Part shown: positions 1-9,851 of the stretch, in pieces | Numbering within the stretch: the first letter of the stretch is position 1 | Layout: each line of letters begins with the position of its first letter | Assembly (NCBI GenBank): GCA_024275655.1 | Contig: JAJRYR010000051.1 | Coordinates: 1 to 36,631, forward strand | Direction of reading: 5' to 3' | Length of the DNA stretch: 36,631 bases | From: an archaeon | GTDB lineage: Archaea > B1Sed10-29 > WALL01 > WAMD01 | Notes under the pieces: model-generated | What the model saw: only the letters and a program-made list of their open reading frames with translations | Told to the model about the DNA's origin: nothing | Databases searched by the model: none | Made by a program: the position numbers and the translations under genes

Positions 1-1080
1 AGGGCTGGGCTGCTAATAGATCAGGCGATACTCGTTTGTAATAAGGCGGTTCCGCCCAGGGCTAGGACAGGAAAGCTGATGGTCAGGAACTTCTTTGCTA
101 GCTCATGGCTCATTGGATTGAGACACTTGTACAAAAGATACCCCTCACCTCAGGCTTATTTTACAATAGGGATGGCATTTGACCCACTATCAGAAAAGGT
201 AAAGGGGAGGTACCGTATATCTGGGGTTATTGTTGGTAATACCGGTATCTCCCAAATGGTTAAGATTGTGAAGGAACTGCTGTCTGCATTTAACATATCT
301 CCCGAGATAGTGAGGGATGTAACAGGAGACACTTTGTTTGTCCCTAACTCCTTCCATTCAATATCCTCGAAGGGCATAAGGATTGGGTATGTTGCTCAAC
401 TCTCCTTCACCTCACTTGAATATGCCGGGATAGAGGAACCAGTGGTCATATTTGATTTAGACCTCTTGAATACTTATCGGGCAATGGGCAAGGAACCACT
501 GAGCGATCTATATCCTTATTTATTTGGGGAATGGTACCTGCCAGATGAGGAAATAGCAAAGCATTTAGAGATACATAAAAAACCCGCTAGCTTACTGGGT
601 AGGGAGATCCTAGTAGCCCTGAGAAAGAATGCGGAGCTGTATGCCTCTCAACCGGCCCCATGTGAATTCAAAGTGTATGAGAAGGAATTTGAGGAAAAGG
701 CCCTAGAGGTTTGGATAATTGGGTATGAGAAGAGCTTGGTAGGACCAGGATTCAACAATGAGATAATTGTCTACAAGGGAAGCATTCTAGCTTTGCCCAC
801 TACTGGGGACCACGAGGCATTATTGAATGGAGTTAGGACTGGAATAAAGCTGGGAGATGCCCTAGCTAATTACGTGGCCGCTGAGATAGAAAAGGACCCA
901 CTTAGGCCAAGAGAGTTTAAGTTTGATGTCACCAGTATTGAAAATGCAAATGTATACATACCGAAGCAGGTTCAGGAATATATCAAGCACATAGGGGCGG
1001 ACATAAATCTAGAGGCACCAGTATATTTCAAAGTGGAAGCGAGGATAAGGAAGTTGTGGGTTTACAGGAAGGGCCAGTGA
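1..1080 (+). CDS. hypothetical protein, 5'-truncated by the window edge (frame open to base 1: RAGLLIDQAILVCNKAVPPRARTGKL-MVRNFF...)
   Basis: Frame open from base 1 to TGA at 1078-1080; no family recognised. Confidence 0.75.
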   Translation, partial: RAGLLIDQAILVCNKAVPPRARTGKLMVRNFFASSWLIGLRHLYKRYPSPQAYFTIGMAFDPLSEKVKGRYRISGVIVGNTGISQMVKIVKELLSAFNISPEIVRDVTGDTLFVPNSFHSISSKGIRIGYVAQLSFTSLEYAGIEEPVVIFDLDLLNTYRAMGKEPLSDLYPYLFGEWYLPDEEIAKHLEIHKKPASLLGREILVALRKNAELYASQPAPCEFKVYEKEFEEKALEVWIIGYEKSLVGPGFNNEIIVYKGSILALPTTGDHEALLNGVRTGIKLGDALANYVAAEIEKDPLRPREFKFDVTSIENANVYIPKQVQEYIKHIGADINLEAPVYFKVEARIRKLWVYRKGQ

Positions 1081-1097
1081 TCGCATTCTTTTATTTT

Positions 1098-1391
1098 TTA
1101 TTTTTCGAATGCATTTTTGCTTGCTATCCAGCTGGTTACTAGAAATGCTAGAAACCACCATATTTTTTGTGGTCCATTCAAAACACCAATAAATGGGAGA
1201 ACCAAGATCCAAAATCTAGAGGCGATCAGCAATTCTCCCCTTCCAGTATATTTTGCCCCTGCCAGCAGGATAATGCTGACGAGCAAATACACTGTACCCA
1301 ACAGCGGGTACACCCAGTACGTAGTGAGAAAACCTAGTGCTAGAACGATAACAAGTAGGATCCCCCTGGCGAGTTCATTCCTTATTTGCAT
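1098..1391 (-). CDS. small hydrophobic membrane protein (about 3 TM segments)
   Basis: 97-aa ORF with several hydrophobic stretches; sits directly downstream of the Bud32 gene. Confidence 0.6.
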   Translation of the reverse strand: MQIRNELARGILLVIVLALGFLTTYWVYPLLGTVYLLVSIILLAGAKYTGRGELLIASRFWILVLPFIGVLNGPQKIWWFLAFLVTSWIASKNAFEK

Positions 1392-1395
1392 GTTT

Positions 1396-1995
1396 TCACC
1401 TCATGTACTTTGCCCTCTTTTCAATCTCTTCTATCTTTTTGAGTATTTCATCTCCAGCATTATACCCTTCTAGGAAGGCATTCCAAACCTCACTGAAAAC
1501 ATCCCAATGACTGGCTTTTAACATTCTCTTAAAGACAACGAGATCTGTGGCTTTGTCCTCTAGTCTACTGCTCCTTTCTGCTAGGCCAAAGTCTATTAAC
1601 CAGAGATTTTCTCCATCCCAGAGAAAGTTGCTCGTTGTCAGATCATTGTGTATTATTTCAAGCTCGTGCAATGCTTTCACAGCTTTGCCCATTCTCCTTC
1701 CTAGATCTTTGACCATTTTGCCTTTGTAGAGGAGATTCCTTACCTTATCTCCATCCACCCATTCTAGAACAATTTCAAAATTTTTGGTATCCATGTCCAG
1801 TACATGTGGTGTTCTCACAGCTGATCTGACCTTTCTTAACATTCTTGCTTCGTTCTTCAGTCTAGTGGCCCTTATCTTTAGGTCTAATTCAGGATGCCGA
1901 TAGGTTTTTGCAATTCTTCTTTTCCTAACACAAGGTATGCCCAGCCAGACATCCTTCCAAAGTTCTGCTTCTGCTCCCAGGTATATTAGTTCCAT
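1396..1995 (-). CDS. bud32: KEOPS complex kinase Bud32
   Basis: Short RIO-like kinase with HELEIIHNDLTTSNFLW and LIDFGLA motifs; 199 aa. Confidence 0.9.
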   Translation of the reverse strand: MELIYLGAEAELWKDVWLGIPCVRKRRIAKTYRHPELDLKIRATRLKNEARMLRKVRSAVRTPHVLDMDTKNFEIVLEWVDGDKVRNLLYKGKMVKDLGRRMGKAVKALHELEIIHNDLTTSNFLWDGENLWLIDFGLAERSSRLEDKATDLVVFKRMLKASHWDVFSEVWNAFLEGYNAGDEILKKIEEIEKRAKYMR

Positions 1996-2403
1996 CTATT
2001 GCACCCCATGCCTGGACTTCAGTTTTTCTACTATTTCCCTCAAAATTTGCTCGTGTCTTCTCTCGTCTTCTATTATTGTTTCTAGAGCTTCCCTTTCTAT
2101 TGGCTTTATGTTGGGATCACTAAGTGCAGATTCATACAACTGCCTAGCACCGACTTCTTCTTCCATCCCACGCTCCAGTAGAACCTCTATCTCCTCCTCT
2201 GATAGATCTCTGTACAGTTTTGCACCTACCCTTCCCCTCAAAAGTTCATCAAACGTGTCTGCATGAGTCAGTGATTCTATAATTAGAGTCATTAATGACT
2301 TTCTTATATCGGGGTCCCGTATTCTCTTCATGTAGTCAATATACAAATCTATGATGTCTAACTCCTTTTCAATAAATCTCCTAAAATCTACAGCACTAAC
2401 CAT
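1996..2403 (-). CDS. ferritin-like / rubrerythrin-like four-helix protein
   Basis: All-helical 135 aa; [11 protein letters not shown] and [10 protein letters not shown] (E..ExxH) resemble diiron ligands. Confidence 0.65.
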   Translation of the reverse strand: MVSAVDFRRFIEKELDIIDLYIDYMKRIRDPDIRKSLMTLIIESLTHADTFDELLRGRVGAKLYRDLSEEEIEVLLERGMEEEVGARQLYESALSDPNIKPIEREALETIIEDERRHEQILREIVEKLKSRHGVQ

Positions 2404-2451
2404 TACAACCCCTATATTTTGTGGGTGTGGGGGTTTAAATTTTTCCAGCCT

Positions 2452-4467
2452 TTATAGGATATGCATGGCCAGTATCAATGGTGCAAATACTAGGGAGACC
2501 ATACTCATGAGCTTTATTAGGATGTTTAAGCTAGGACCACTTGTATCCTTGAATGGATCCCCAACTGTGTCACCAACAACTGCCGCCTTGTGGGCCTCGC
2601 TTCCCTTGCCTCCAAGGTAGCCAGACTCTATGTATTTCTTTGCATTATCCCACGCTCCTCCAGCATTGGCCATGAAGATTGCCAATAGGAAGCCAGTGGC
2701 TGTTGCTCCTATCAGTAGGCCACCCAAGGCCTCCGGACCCAGAATTATTCCCACTAGGATCGGGCTTATTATTGCCATAACACCTGGGACTATCATCTCC
2801 TTTATTGCATGTTGAGTGGATATCTCCACACATCTAGCGTAGTCTGGTTTTGCCTTCCCTTCCAGAAGGCCCTTTATCTTCTTGAACTGCCTTCTCACCT
2901 CTTCAACCATCTTTTCAGCTGTTCTTCCAACTGCCTGCATAGTCATAGCAGAGAATGCGAATGGTAGCATTGCCCCTATGAATAACCCAGATAGAACCAG
3001 TGGATTTGAGATTGCCAGTTTCTCCGGTGTTAAATGTGTTGCTTGCATGTATGCTGAAATCAGTGCCAAAGCAGTTAGGGCGGCAGAACCTATTGCGAAC
3101 CCTTTACCCACAGCCGCAGTTGTGTTTCCCAGTGCATCTAGAGCATCAGTTCTTCTTCTTGTTTGCTTTGGTAGTCTTGCCATTTCAGCTATTCCCCCAG
3201 CATTATCTGCCACAGGCCCGTATGCATCTGTGGACAAGGTTATTCCGAGTGTTGAAAGCATACCCACTGCAGCTATGGCTATTCCATATAGTCCTGCCCA
3301 ATGGTATGCAAGTAGGATCGCTATTGCGATGGTTATGACAGGAACTGCAGTGGATTTCATTCCAACAGAAATTCCAGCTATGATATTTGTGGCAGTACCT
3401 GTTTTACTAGCATCTGCTATGAATTTCGTATCTGGATAGTTCTCAGAGGTAAAGTATTCTGTTACGTATCCTATGATTATTCCAGAGACTAGTCCAGTTG
3501 CTATGGCCAGGAATAGGTTTGTTCCATTTGGTATTGTTGTGGTAACTAAGAAGGTGAGTACAATTATTAGCACTGCGGATGTCATTGTTCCTTTTCTCAG
3601 TGCCCACAAGAGATTGGACATGCTAACTTCCTCTTTTGTTTTGACGAAGAAGGTTCCAATTAAGGAGGATATTATACCTAATCCTGCTATTCCAAGAGGT
3701 AAAAGAGCACCAGTAGTTCCTAACGTGAGATAACCAAGCGCCATGGCAGCTATTATACTCCCAACATAGGACTCGAACAGGTCCGCACCCATACCAGCGA
3801 CATCACCAACGTTGTCTCCTACATTGTCTGCAATGACTGCAGGATTCCTGGGATCGTCTTCAGGTATTCCTGCCTCTACTTTCCCGACCAGGTCTGCACC
3901 AACATCTGCGCCCTTTGTGTATATCCCTCCCCCAACTCTTGCAAACAAAGCAATGGAACTAGCTCCAAACCCAAATCCAATTATTAGTTCCAAGGCGTTC
4001 TCCAGTCCAAAATTTGATTCTAGGAGTAGTAGGACTAATGCCAGTCCAAGCAAGCCAAGGCCGACAACAGTCATTCCCATTACTGATCCCGCAGAGAAAG
4101 CTATCCTCAAAGCAGAGTTTAAACTTTTTTCTGCGGCCTCGGCTGTCCTGGCGTTTGCTGTGGTTGCTATTTCCATTCCAAAGTACCCCGCACTTGCAGA
4201 CAGTAGTGCTCCAATCACGAATGCTAAGGCAGTCCACCAACTCACTGTTATGCCTAGCACCAGCGCCATTAAAACAACAAAACCTAGAAGGATTGTATAC
4301 TCACTTTTTAGATAAGCTCTGGCCCCTTCCTTTATAGCTTGGTTTATTTCGGATACCTTCCTCTTCTTTATTTCAATGGTTGAGATTTTGTATGCCGTAT
4401 AAGCAGAATATATCAGAGCAGCTACACCAGCCAATATTGCCAGAATAACTTGCCATTCCATGTCCAC
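2452..4467 (-). CDS. hppA: membrane-bound ion-translocating pyrophosphatase
   Basis: [37 protein letters not shown] and [21 protein letters not shown] signatures. Confidence 0.97.
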   Translation of the reverse strand: MDMEWQVILAILAGVAALIYSAYTAYKISTIEIKKRKVSEINQAIKEGARAYLKSEYTILLGFVVLMALVLGITVSWWTALAFVIGALLSASAGYFGMEIATTANARTAEAAEKSLNSALRIAFSAGSVMGMTVVGLGLLGLALVLLLLESNFGLENALELIIGFGFGASSIALFARVGGGIYTKGADVGADLVGKVEAGIPEDDPRNPAVIADNVGDNVGDVAGMGADLFESYVGSIIAAMALGYLTLGTTGALLPLGIAGLGIISSLIGTFFVKTKEEVSMSNLLWALRKGTMTSAVLIIVLTFLVTTTIPNGTNLFLAIATGLVSGIIIGYVTEYFTSENYPDTKFIADASKTGTATNIIAGISVGMKSTAVPVITIAIAILLAYHWAGLYGIAIAAVGMLSTLGITLSTDAYGPVADNAGGIAEMARLPKQTRRRTDALDALGNTTAAVGKGFAIGSAALTALALISAYMQATHLTPEKLAISNPLVLSGLFIGAMLPFAFSAMTMQAVGRTAEKMVEEVRRQFKKIKGLLEGKAKPDYARCVEISTQHAIKEMIVPGVMAIISPILVGIILGPEALGGLLIGATATGFLLAIFMANAGGAWDNAKKYIESGYLGGKGSEAHKAAVVGDTVGDPFKDTSGPSLNILIKLMSMVSLVFAPLILAMHIL

Positions 4468-4501
4468 ACCCCCGTTGCCGATAATTATACCAAGGTTATT
4501 T

Positions 4502-5782
4502 TTAAGGGTTAGCCTTTGTCAGTTTGTAGAGTAGGTAGAACAGTTGCCATCTTGTAAACTCTGTGTAGAATCCAAGACCTAGAATGGATAATCCTTTTTT
4601 ATTTACGACATTTATTGTTCTAGAAACCACTCCCTTGATGTCTAATTTTCCATTAACAAACTTTTGGGAGAAGTTTATAGCATCCACCACTGCCCTTAAT
4701 TGGTTTCTTTCAATTATGCTAGAGGAGTAGGAATAGGGCAGACCTAGTCTAGTTTCACCAAACAAGAGACCTTCTTGACCCAGTTTGATTTTTGGCAGTT
4801 TATTCTTCATGACTACTTCTTCATAGGATGGCTTGGTGACCAATTCCTTTCCCAACCTTCTCTTTTTTAGCTCTCCATTGTTGTACATAATCACCGTGTT
4901 TGGGTGGGAACAGCCGTCCAGAATAATTGTGTTTGGATACTCCAGATCTTCTGTTCCGAGTACTGCTCTTAAATCTCCATAACTAGCAAGCCATTCCTCT
5001 CCAGGGGATATCCATGCCAGGTCCCTTATTGTTTTTACAAACGCATACCCTTTCTCTGGTTTATAGTATGCGTATCCCCTAGACAGCATCTCAAGTAATT
5101 CTAGACTTATGTTTGATAGGGATGTTTTTCCCTCTGGAATCAGCATACCCTCAATCCTTCCAGCATTTGGTACTCTGATCCTATCTGGATTGTGAACTCG
5201 TACTTTGATACCATTTATCTCTACTCCAGATCCTATAAACGCTAGATAATTGTTCTCAGCTAGAAATCTTCTGACCTCCATTTGATCCTCAAGGTTTTGC
5301 TTGATTTCTAGAATTCTCTTGTATCTATCCTCATTTAGATTTTTCACTTCCTTAACAAGTTTTGGGAACACTCTCTCAAACGCCCTTGCTAGTGATTTTC
5401 CGTCTATATCTCTTCCCTTTTTTGGGATCCTGAAATGGAATTTTATTTTGATTTTTGTTTTTTCTTTATTGAACTCTATCCCAGATCTAGGGACCAGTGC
5501 AGATGTTGGTCTTTGGAAGTCAATCCAGCTCAATCCTTCTTTTTTTGATTTCTTGTAAAAGAATTGGAGTAAGTAGTGTTCTAGAGCGAGAGTTGTGCCC
5601 TTCCATAGTTCCTCAGGGAATGTGTTTTTGAATATGATGTACCCGACCCCATAGCTTCTTTTTCTCGTTGGGACATTCGTTATTTCTAGTATGTATTCTC
5701 TAAATCCATGAGTTCCCAGTATCTTTCTTATTTTCTCGATTGGCTTCCCATGCAAAAGATGCACTTTCATATCATCCCTCAC
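4502..5782 (-). CDS. degenerate homologue of the 'predicted ATPase of the ABC class' family (PF09818-like), apparently lacking Walker A/B
   Basis: [52 protein letters not shown] and [19 protein letters not shown] resemble recalled family features; no GxxxxGK[ST] at the expected site. Confidence 0.55.
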   Translation of the reverse strand: MRDDMKVHLLHGKPIEKIRKILGTHGFREYILEITNVPTRKRSYGVGYIIFKNTFPEELWKGTTLALEHYLLQFFYKKSKKEGLSWIDFQRPTSALVPRSGIEFNKEKTKIKIKFHFRIPKKGRDIDGKSLARAFERVFPKLVKEVKNLNEDRYKRILEIKQNLEDQMEVRRFLAENNYLAFIGSGVEINGIKVRVHNPDRIRVPNAGRIEGMLIPEGKTSLSNISLELLEMLSRGYAYYKPEKGYAFVKTIRDLAWISPGEEWLASYGDLRAVLGTEDLEYPNTIILDGCSHPNTVIMYNNGELKKRRLGKELVTKPSYEEVVMKNKLPKIKLGQEGLLFGETRLGLPYSYSSSIIERNQLRAVVDAINFSQKFVNGKLDIKGVVSRTINVVNKKGLSILGLGFYTEFTRWQLFYLLYKLTKANP

Positions 5783-6489
5783 AGATCTCTTATTATCTCG
5801 TTCAATGCTCTCAAAGCATTTTGATAGTTGTATCCTGTTTCTATTTTATCCATTATCTCTTCAAGTTCTCTAGTAAATTCCACACTTACGTAGTCCCTAT
5901 ATCTAGATTGTAGGAATTTATTAACCAATATGCCCTTTTTAGTGGGTATCAAAAATCCAGATTTTGCAATAATATACTTTCTATCTGAAAGAGTTTGAAT
6001 TATCTTTGCATATGTGCTTGGCCTACCAATTCCTTCCTCCTTCATCTTTGTGATTATTTCTCCAAAAGTGTATGGTTTAGCTTTTGGAACCAGTTTTGTT
6101 ACTACCTTCTCTGGTATGTATGTCCCCGGTTTTATTTTTGATTCTTTGATTGGCACATCCAGATCCCATCCATGTTCTAGGACGGTTTCAATTGCAGTTA
6201 CTTCCTTTTCAAGATTTGATAATTTGAATTTGTAATTGACAACCTTTGCTTTTACTGCTCTCATCTGGCTTCTAATGAATCTTCTGAATATCAGTTCGTA
6301 CAGCGCCAGGTGGTCCCTGCTTAAACTAGCTCCTCGCATCGCCAAGAATTGTTTTAACTGCTGAACATCCATGGCTCGGGTGGGCCTTATACACTCATGT
6401 GCCCCTTCCCCCTCTTTGCTCTTCCATCTTCTGGCATGGAAGTATTCCTCTCCAAACTTTTTGGATATATACTCTTTGGCTATTTTCAT
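5779..6489 (-). CDS. rgy: reverse gyrase, C-terminal part of topoisomerase IA module (frame continues upstream to about 6543 in the -1 frame)
   Basis: EGEGAHECIRPTRAMD, MKEEGIGRPSTYAKIIQTLSDRKYI; the upstream in-frame stretch GGFITYHRTDSTRVSNLG contains the catalytic Tyr. Confidence 0.93.
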   Translation of the reverse strand: MKIAKEYISKKFGEEYFHARRWKSKEGEGAHECIRPTRAMDVQQLKQFLAMRGASLSRDHLALYELIFRRFIRSQMRAVKAKVVNYKFKLSNLEKEVTAIETVLEHGWDLDVPIKESKIKPGTYIPEKVVTKLVPKAKPYTFGEIITKMKEEGIGRPSTYAKIIQTLSDRKYIIAKSGFLIPTKKGILVNKFLQSRYRDYVSVEFTRELEEIMDKIETGYNYQNALRALNEIIRDL

Positions 6490-6525
6490 TCCCAGGTTTG
6501 ATACTCTAGTTGAGTCTGTTCTGTG

Positions 6526-6545
6526 GTAGGTTATGAAACCCCCTC
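6526..6545 (-). other. -1 frame junction in reverse gyrase (GAG GGG GTT TCA TAA in frame 0; GGG GGT TTC ATA ACC TAC in the -1 frame)
   Basis: Manual translation of both frames; catalytic Tyr codon at 6528-6526 is only in the -1 frame. Confidence 0.93.
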
Positions 6546-9227
6546 AAATAGGTCTTGTGCTAACTCCATGGTTTTTGTTGAGTCAAATCCTAATTCTTTG
6601 GATGCGTCTCTTAACATCGTGTCAGTTGTGTAAGGAGGCAAGGGATTTATATTATCTATTTTTTCTGACAATACGACCACATTAACTTCTCTAGCCTCAG
6701 AGGGTTTCCCATCGAACTCTATTCTTTCTCCAGCTACCACTATCTCGGTTACCCATTTCTTTTGTTTAGATTCAAACCATCTTTCTATTATCCAGTTTAG
6801 AACGGGGCTTTGAACTCTACCGGCAGATAAATTCCTATTCTTGAAGACCCTCTGAAGAATTTGGCTGAGCTTGAATCCAACCCACCTATCAGCTATCCTT
6901 CTAGTTATTTGGGCGTTTACTCTATTTTCATCTATGTCCCTCATCTCTTTTATTGCGTTTAGAAATGCAGATTTTGTTATCTCGTGAAACTCTATTCTCT
7001 TCGTACTTGCAAATGGTCTCACTGCTAGGGATATATCCCAGGCTATTTTTTCTCCCTCGGTGTCTGGGTCGCTTGCTATCAATACGAGGTTCACTTCCTT
7101 TGCCAGTTCTTGGATGGCTTTTATTGTTGTTTTCTTGTCTATGATATTTTTACTGCCGCATTTTGGGCAGGTTTCCCCCTCAACAAATTGGTACCCACAT
7201 GATCCGCATCTTTTTATTGTGTCGTAAATAGGAATGAACTTGCCAGATTCCTCTATAACTCCGTACAATCCAGGGCTTGTAACGAGGTCGAACACATGCC
7301 CCTGACTCGCCATTATGTTTAGTATGTATTCTCCAGTGTTTATCTCATAAACAGATATGCCATTTACCAACCGCCTCAATGGCTTACCAAAGAAGCTGGC
7401 TATTGTCCTGGCCTTGTTCGGGGATTCCACTATCACACCGGCACTCTTGATGAAAGATTTTATGCTTTTCTTTATTTTTCCTGAGAGCATTTCCGATATT
7501 TCTTTTCTTGTTCTGTCCACTTCTTCTAGTGTTTTTTCTATCAATCTCCAATCGAATGGTCTAAATTGGAAGTCATCTATGAACCAGAAGATTTGCTTTA
7601 TAAGCTTGTTGTAGGCTTTTTTATCATCCACCAGTAGTATTGATAGACCCTTGCTTATACCTCCGCCGTACATTCTTGAAGTCCTTCCACTGGCTTGTAT
7701 GTATCCTGTTACGTCTCCCACCACTAGCTTCAATTCACCATCTATTTCTTTAATTGCTAGATCATCACTGGCTTTTATCTTCTCTAAGAAATCAGGGTTA
7801 CTTAGGAAAGACTGCAGATACTCCTTGGCTTGGTTGATCAACGCAGAAACTTTTGCGAATTTTGGATCTTCCAAAGCCGAAGAGGGTAAAGATTCATACT
7901 TTCTTAACTTGGCTATGAAATAATCTGCCTTGTCGTCCAGGAGGTCTCTTAACATGATAAGTAAGGCCAGCAATTGGCCAGGGCGATTTTCAAGTTTCAG
8001 AGGGAATATGATTTTTGGCACACCAGAGAATATGGCATATCTTATGTGCTGTGGAAGGTCTATTCCTCTTGCTAGGGGGTTTCTGTAACTGGCAATACCT
8101 ACCAAAACCCAGATCTCTCTTTTTTTGAATTGTTCTATTGTTTTCTCATTTATGTGTTCATAATCTGTGGCTGGAACTCCATTTGAATTTAGATACGTCA
8201 CCATTTCATTTACTCCTTCTCTTCCAAGATCTGATGGTAGGAATACTAATCCCCCGGGACCAAGTTTTTTCACCAGATCCAATGTCTCTTTAAATATGTC
8301 CCCACACTCTTCCTTCACGTAGTCATCTATGTTTCTCAACGTGGACACTGTCTTTCCAACTTCGAAATCGAGCAATTCCCTGAAGAGCCTTACTCTCTTA
8401 GATTTTGGTTTTGCTGTTGCTGAGCTGACGATCATTATTCCTGATCTCTTTTCCTTGACCTTTTCTAATTTGCGCTTTAATTTTTCCAATTTCTTTCCCA
8501 CGTCTTTCCCTTGAGCTAGTTGTGCTTTCAACGCTATTATCTCCATGGCCAATTGAATGTCCGGTTCAGAGAAACCTAGCAACATTAGTGCTTTGTCAAT
8601 GTTCTTTGCGCTCTTCAAAAATGAGTCAACGTCATCCACGAATATCAGTGAAAATCTTTTGTCCTTTAGAACATCAAAATTCCTGTACAAGAACATTGTT
8701 GTAGTTATGAGTATGTCAAAGTTTCCACTTTTTATCTCTTCCTTTATTGATTGTTTTTCTTTTTGCTTTAAACTGCCGTGGTATGCCAGTATCCTTTTAT
8801 TGTGAGGAAATGAGCTTAGCTTTTCTAGAGCTTGCTTTACCAGTAGTGTAGTGGGGAATATTAGATATACCCTCCACTCTAAGAAGGTGGATGTAACCAG
8901 CCCAAATGTTGTTTTTCCAATTCCTGTTGGAGCGAGGATTGCAAAGTTTCTCTTTAATAGCACCCTCTTGGTCCATACCTGTTGGAGATTCCATGGGTCT
9001 GATCCCACGCATTCTTTAAACCAGGATTTGAACTCTTCCAATTTCTTGTCTAGTTCGTGTAGCTGGAGAAACTCTCCAGGTCTCTCTAGATTCTTTACTA
9101 TCGTTTCTATATCTAGTTTGCTAGGAATGCTCGGTAGACAATAACTGCAAGGTAGGCCCAGGGCTAGTCTACTATCGCTAATCGGCCCCCAGCAGTTGGG
9201 ACACATCTCTCTAAATATGGCCTTCAT
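6531..9227 (-). CDS. rgy: reverse gyrase, helicase module plus N-terminal part of topoisomerase module
   Basis: N-terminal Zn finger CPNC..CSYC; APTGIGKTT; FVDDVDS; second Zn finger CGSCGYQF..CPKC; Toprim IASDPDTEGEKIAWDI; ends LAQDLFEGVS*. Confidence 0.97.
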   Translation of the reverse strand: MKAIFREMCPNCWGPISDSRLALGLPCSYCLPSIPSKLDIETIVKNLERPGEFLQLHELDKKLEEFKSWFKECVGSDPWNLQQVWTKRVLLKRNFAILAPTGIGKTTFGLVTSTFLEWRVYLIFPTTLLVKQALEKLSSFPHNKRILAYHGSLKQKEKQSIKEEIKSGNFDILITTTMFLYRNFDVLKDKRFSLIFVDDVDSFLKSAKNIDKALMLLGFSEPDIQLAMEIIALKAQLAQGKDVGKKLEKLKRKLEKVKEKRSGIMIVSSATAKPKSKRVRLFRELLDFEVGKTVSTLRNIDDYVKEECGDIFKETLDLVKKLGPGGLVFLPSDLGREGVNEMVTYLNSNGVPATDYEHINEKTIEQFKKREIWVLVGIASYRNPLARGIDLPQHIRYAIFSGVPKIIFPLKLENRPGQLLALLIMLRDLLDDKADYFIAKLRKYESLPSSALEDPKFAKVSALINQAKEYLQSFLSNPDFLEKIKASDDLAIKEIDGELKLVVGDVTGYIQASGRTSRMYGGGISKGLSILLVDDKKAYNKLIKQIFWFIDDFQFRPFDWRLIEKTLEEVDRTRKEISEMLSGKIKKSIKSFIKSAGVIVESPNKARTIASFFGKPLRRLVNGISVYEINTGEYILNIMASQGHVFDLVTSPGLYGVIEESGKFIPIYDTIKRCGSCGYQFVEGETCPKCGSKNIIDKKTTIKAIQELAKEVNLVLIASDPDTEGEKIAWDISLAVRPFASTKRIEFHEITKSAFLNAIKEMRDIDENRVNAQITRRIADRWVGFKLSQILQRVFKNRNLSAGRVQSPVLNWIIERWFESKQKKWVTEIVVAGERIEFDGKPSEAREVNVVVLSEKIDNINPLPPYTTDTMLRDASKELGFDSTKTMELAQDLFEGVS

Positions 9228-9230
9228 ATT

Positions 9231-9851
9231 CTAGTCCCCTAGAGCCTCCTTTATCTTGTGAAGCAGTTCTGCTGGATTGTTTACTGGGAAGCTTATCCTT
9301 TCTAGAATCTCCTCAATTGGCTTTCCGGATATTGAAATTCCAGAAAGTCTTCCCATCAATTCCTCTTTCTCAACTGGGAAATCCAACCCCTTTATTCTTG
9401 CCAGGACTTGCACGGCCCATGTTATACCAAGGTTTTCCGCAGCGGTTTTTGCAAATTCTGCAAACAGCGTCAATTCGTCTCTACCTGCCTTTATCTCCCT
9501 ATACGCAAGTTTTGCCAGTCCTCCGGCAGTATGGTCTTTTATCTTTGGACCTTCCGTTTCAACCTCTTGGAAAAGCTTTGCTTTTACAGCCTCTGGATCT
9601 GCCTCCAGCATTTTCTTTACTGTCTGCTTGGTTAACCCTAGTCTCGCTGCTATTTCCTCTGTTGTTTTGAAATATTCCTCTTTCAGTATTATTGCATAGC
9701 TAGCTTCCATTAAGCTAGGTAACCATGTTAGATTCCTGTACTCAATTAGTTTTCTGGGGCCACCCAGTATCTCCAGAGCTTTCAGAAATACTCTAAGAGC
9801 CTTTGTATCTAACTCCTTTTCACTATCAACTACAGGTTTTACCTCAATCAT
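9231..9851 (-). CDS. HTH-containing protein of the type found next to archaeal KaiC-like genes (probable regulator)
   Basis: TTEEIAARLGLTKQTVKKMLEADPEAV HTH-like segment; 4-nt overlap with the KaiC-like gene. Confidence 0.65.
   Translation of the reverse strand: MIEVKPVVDSEKELDTKALRVFLKALEILGGPRKLIEYRNLTWLPSLMEASYAIILKEEYFKTTEEIAARLGLTKQTVKKMLEADPEAVKAKLFQEVETEGPKIKDHTAGGLAKLAYREIKAGRDELTLFAEFAKTAAENLGITWAVQVLARIKGLDFPVEKEELMGRLSGISISGKPIEEILERISFPVNNPAELLHKIKEALGD

Noticed and set aside
1117-1473. 118-aa plus-strand ORF between the left-edge gene and bud32
   Set aside because: Opposite strand of the 97-aa membrane protein and the bud32 3' end; no motif support.
2882-3439. 185-aa plus-strand ORF (and other plus-strand ORFs at 2351-4337)
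   Set aside because: Antisense shadows of hppA; the minus-strand product has unmistakable pyrophosphatase motifs.
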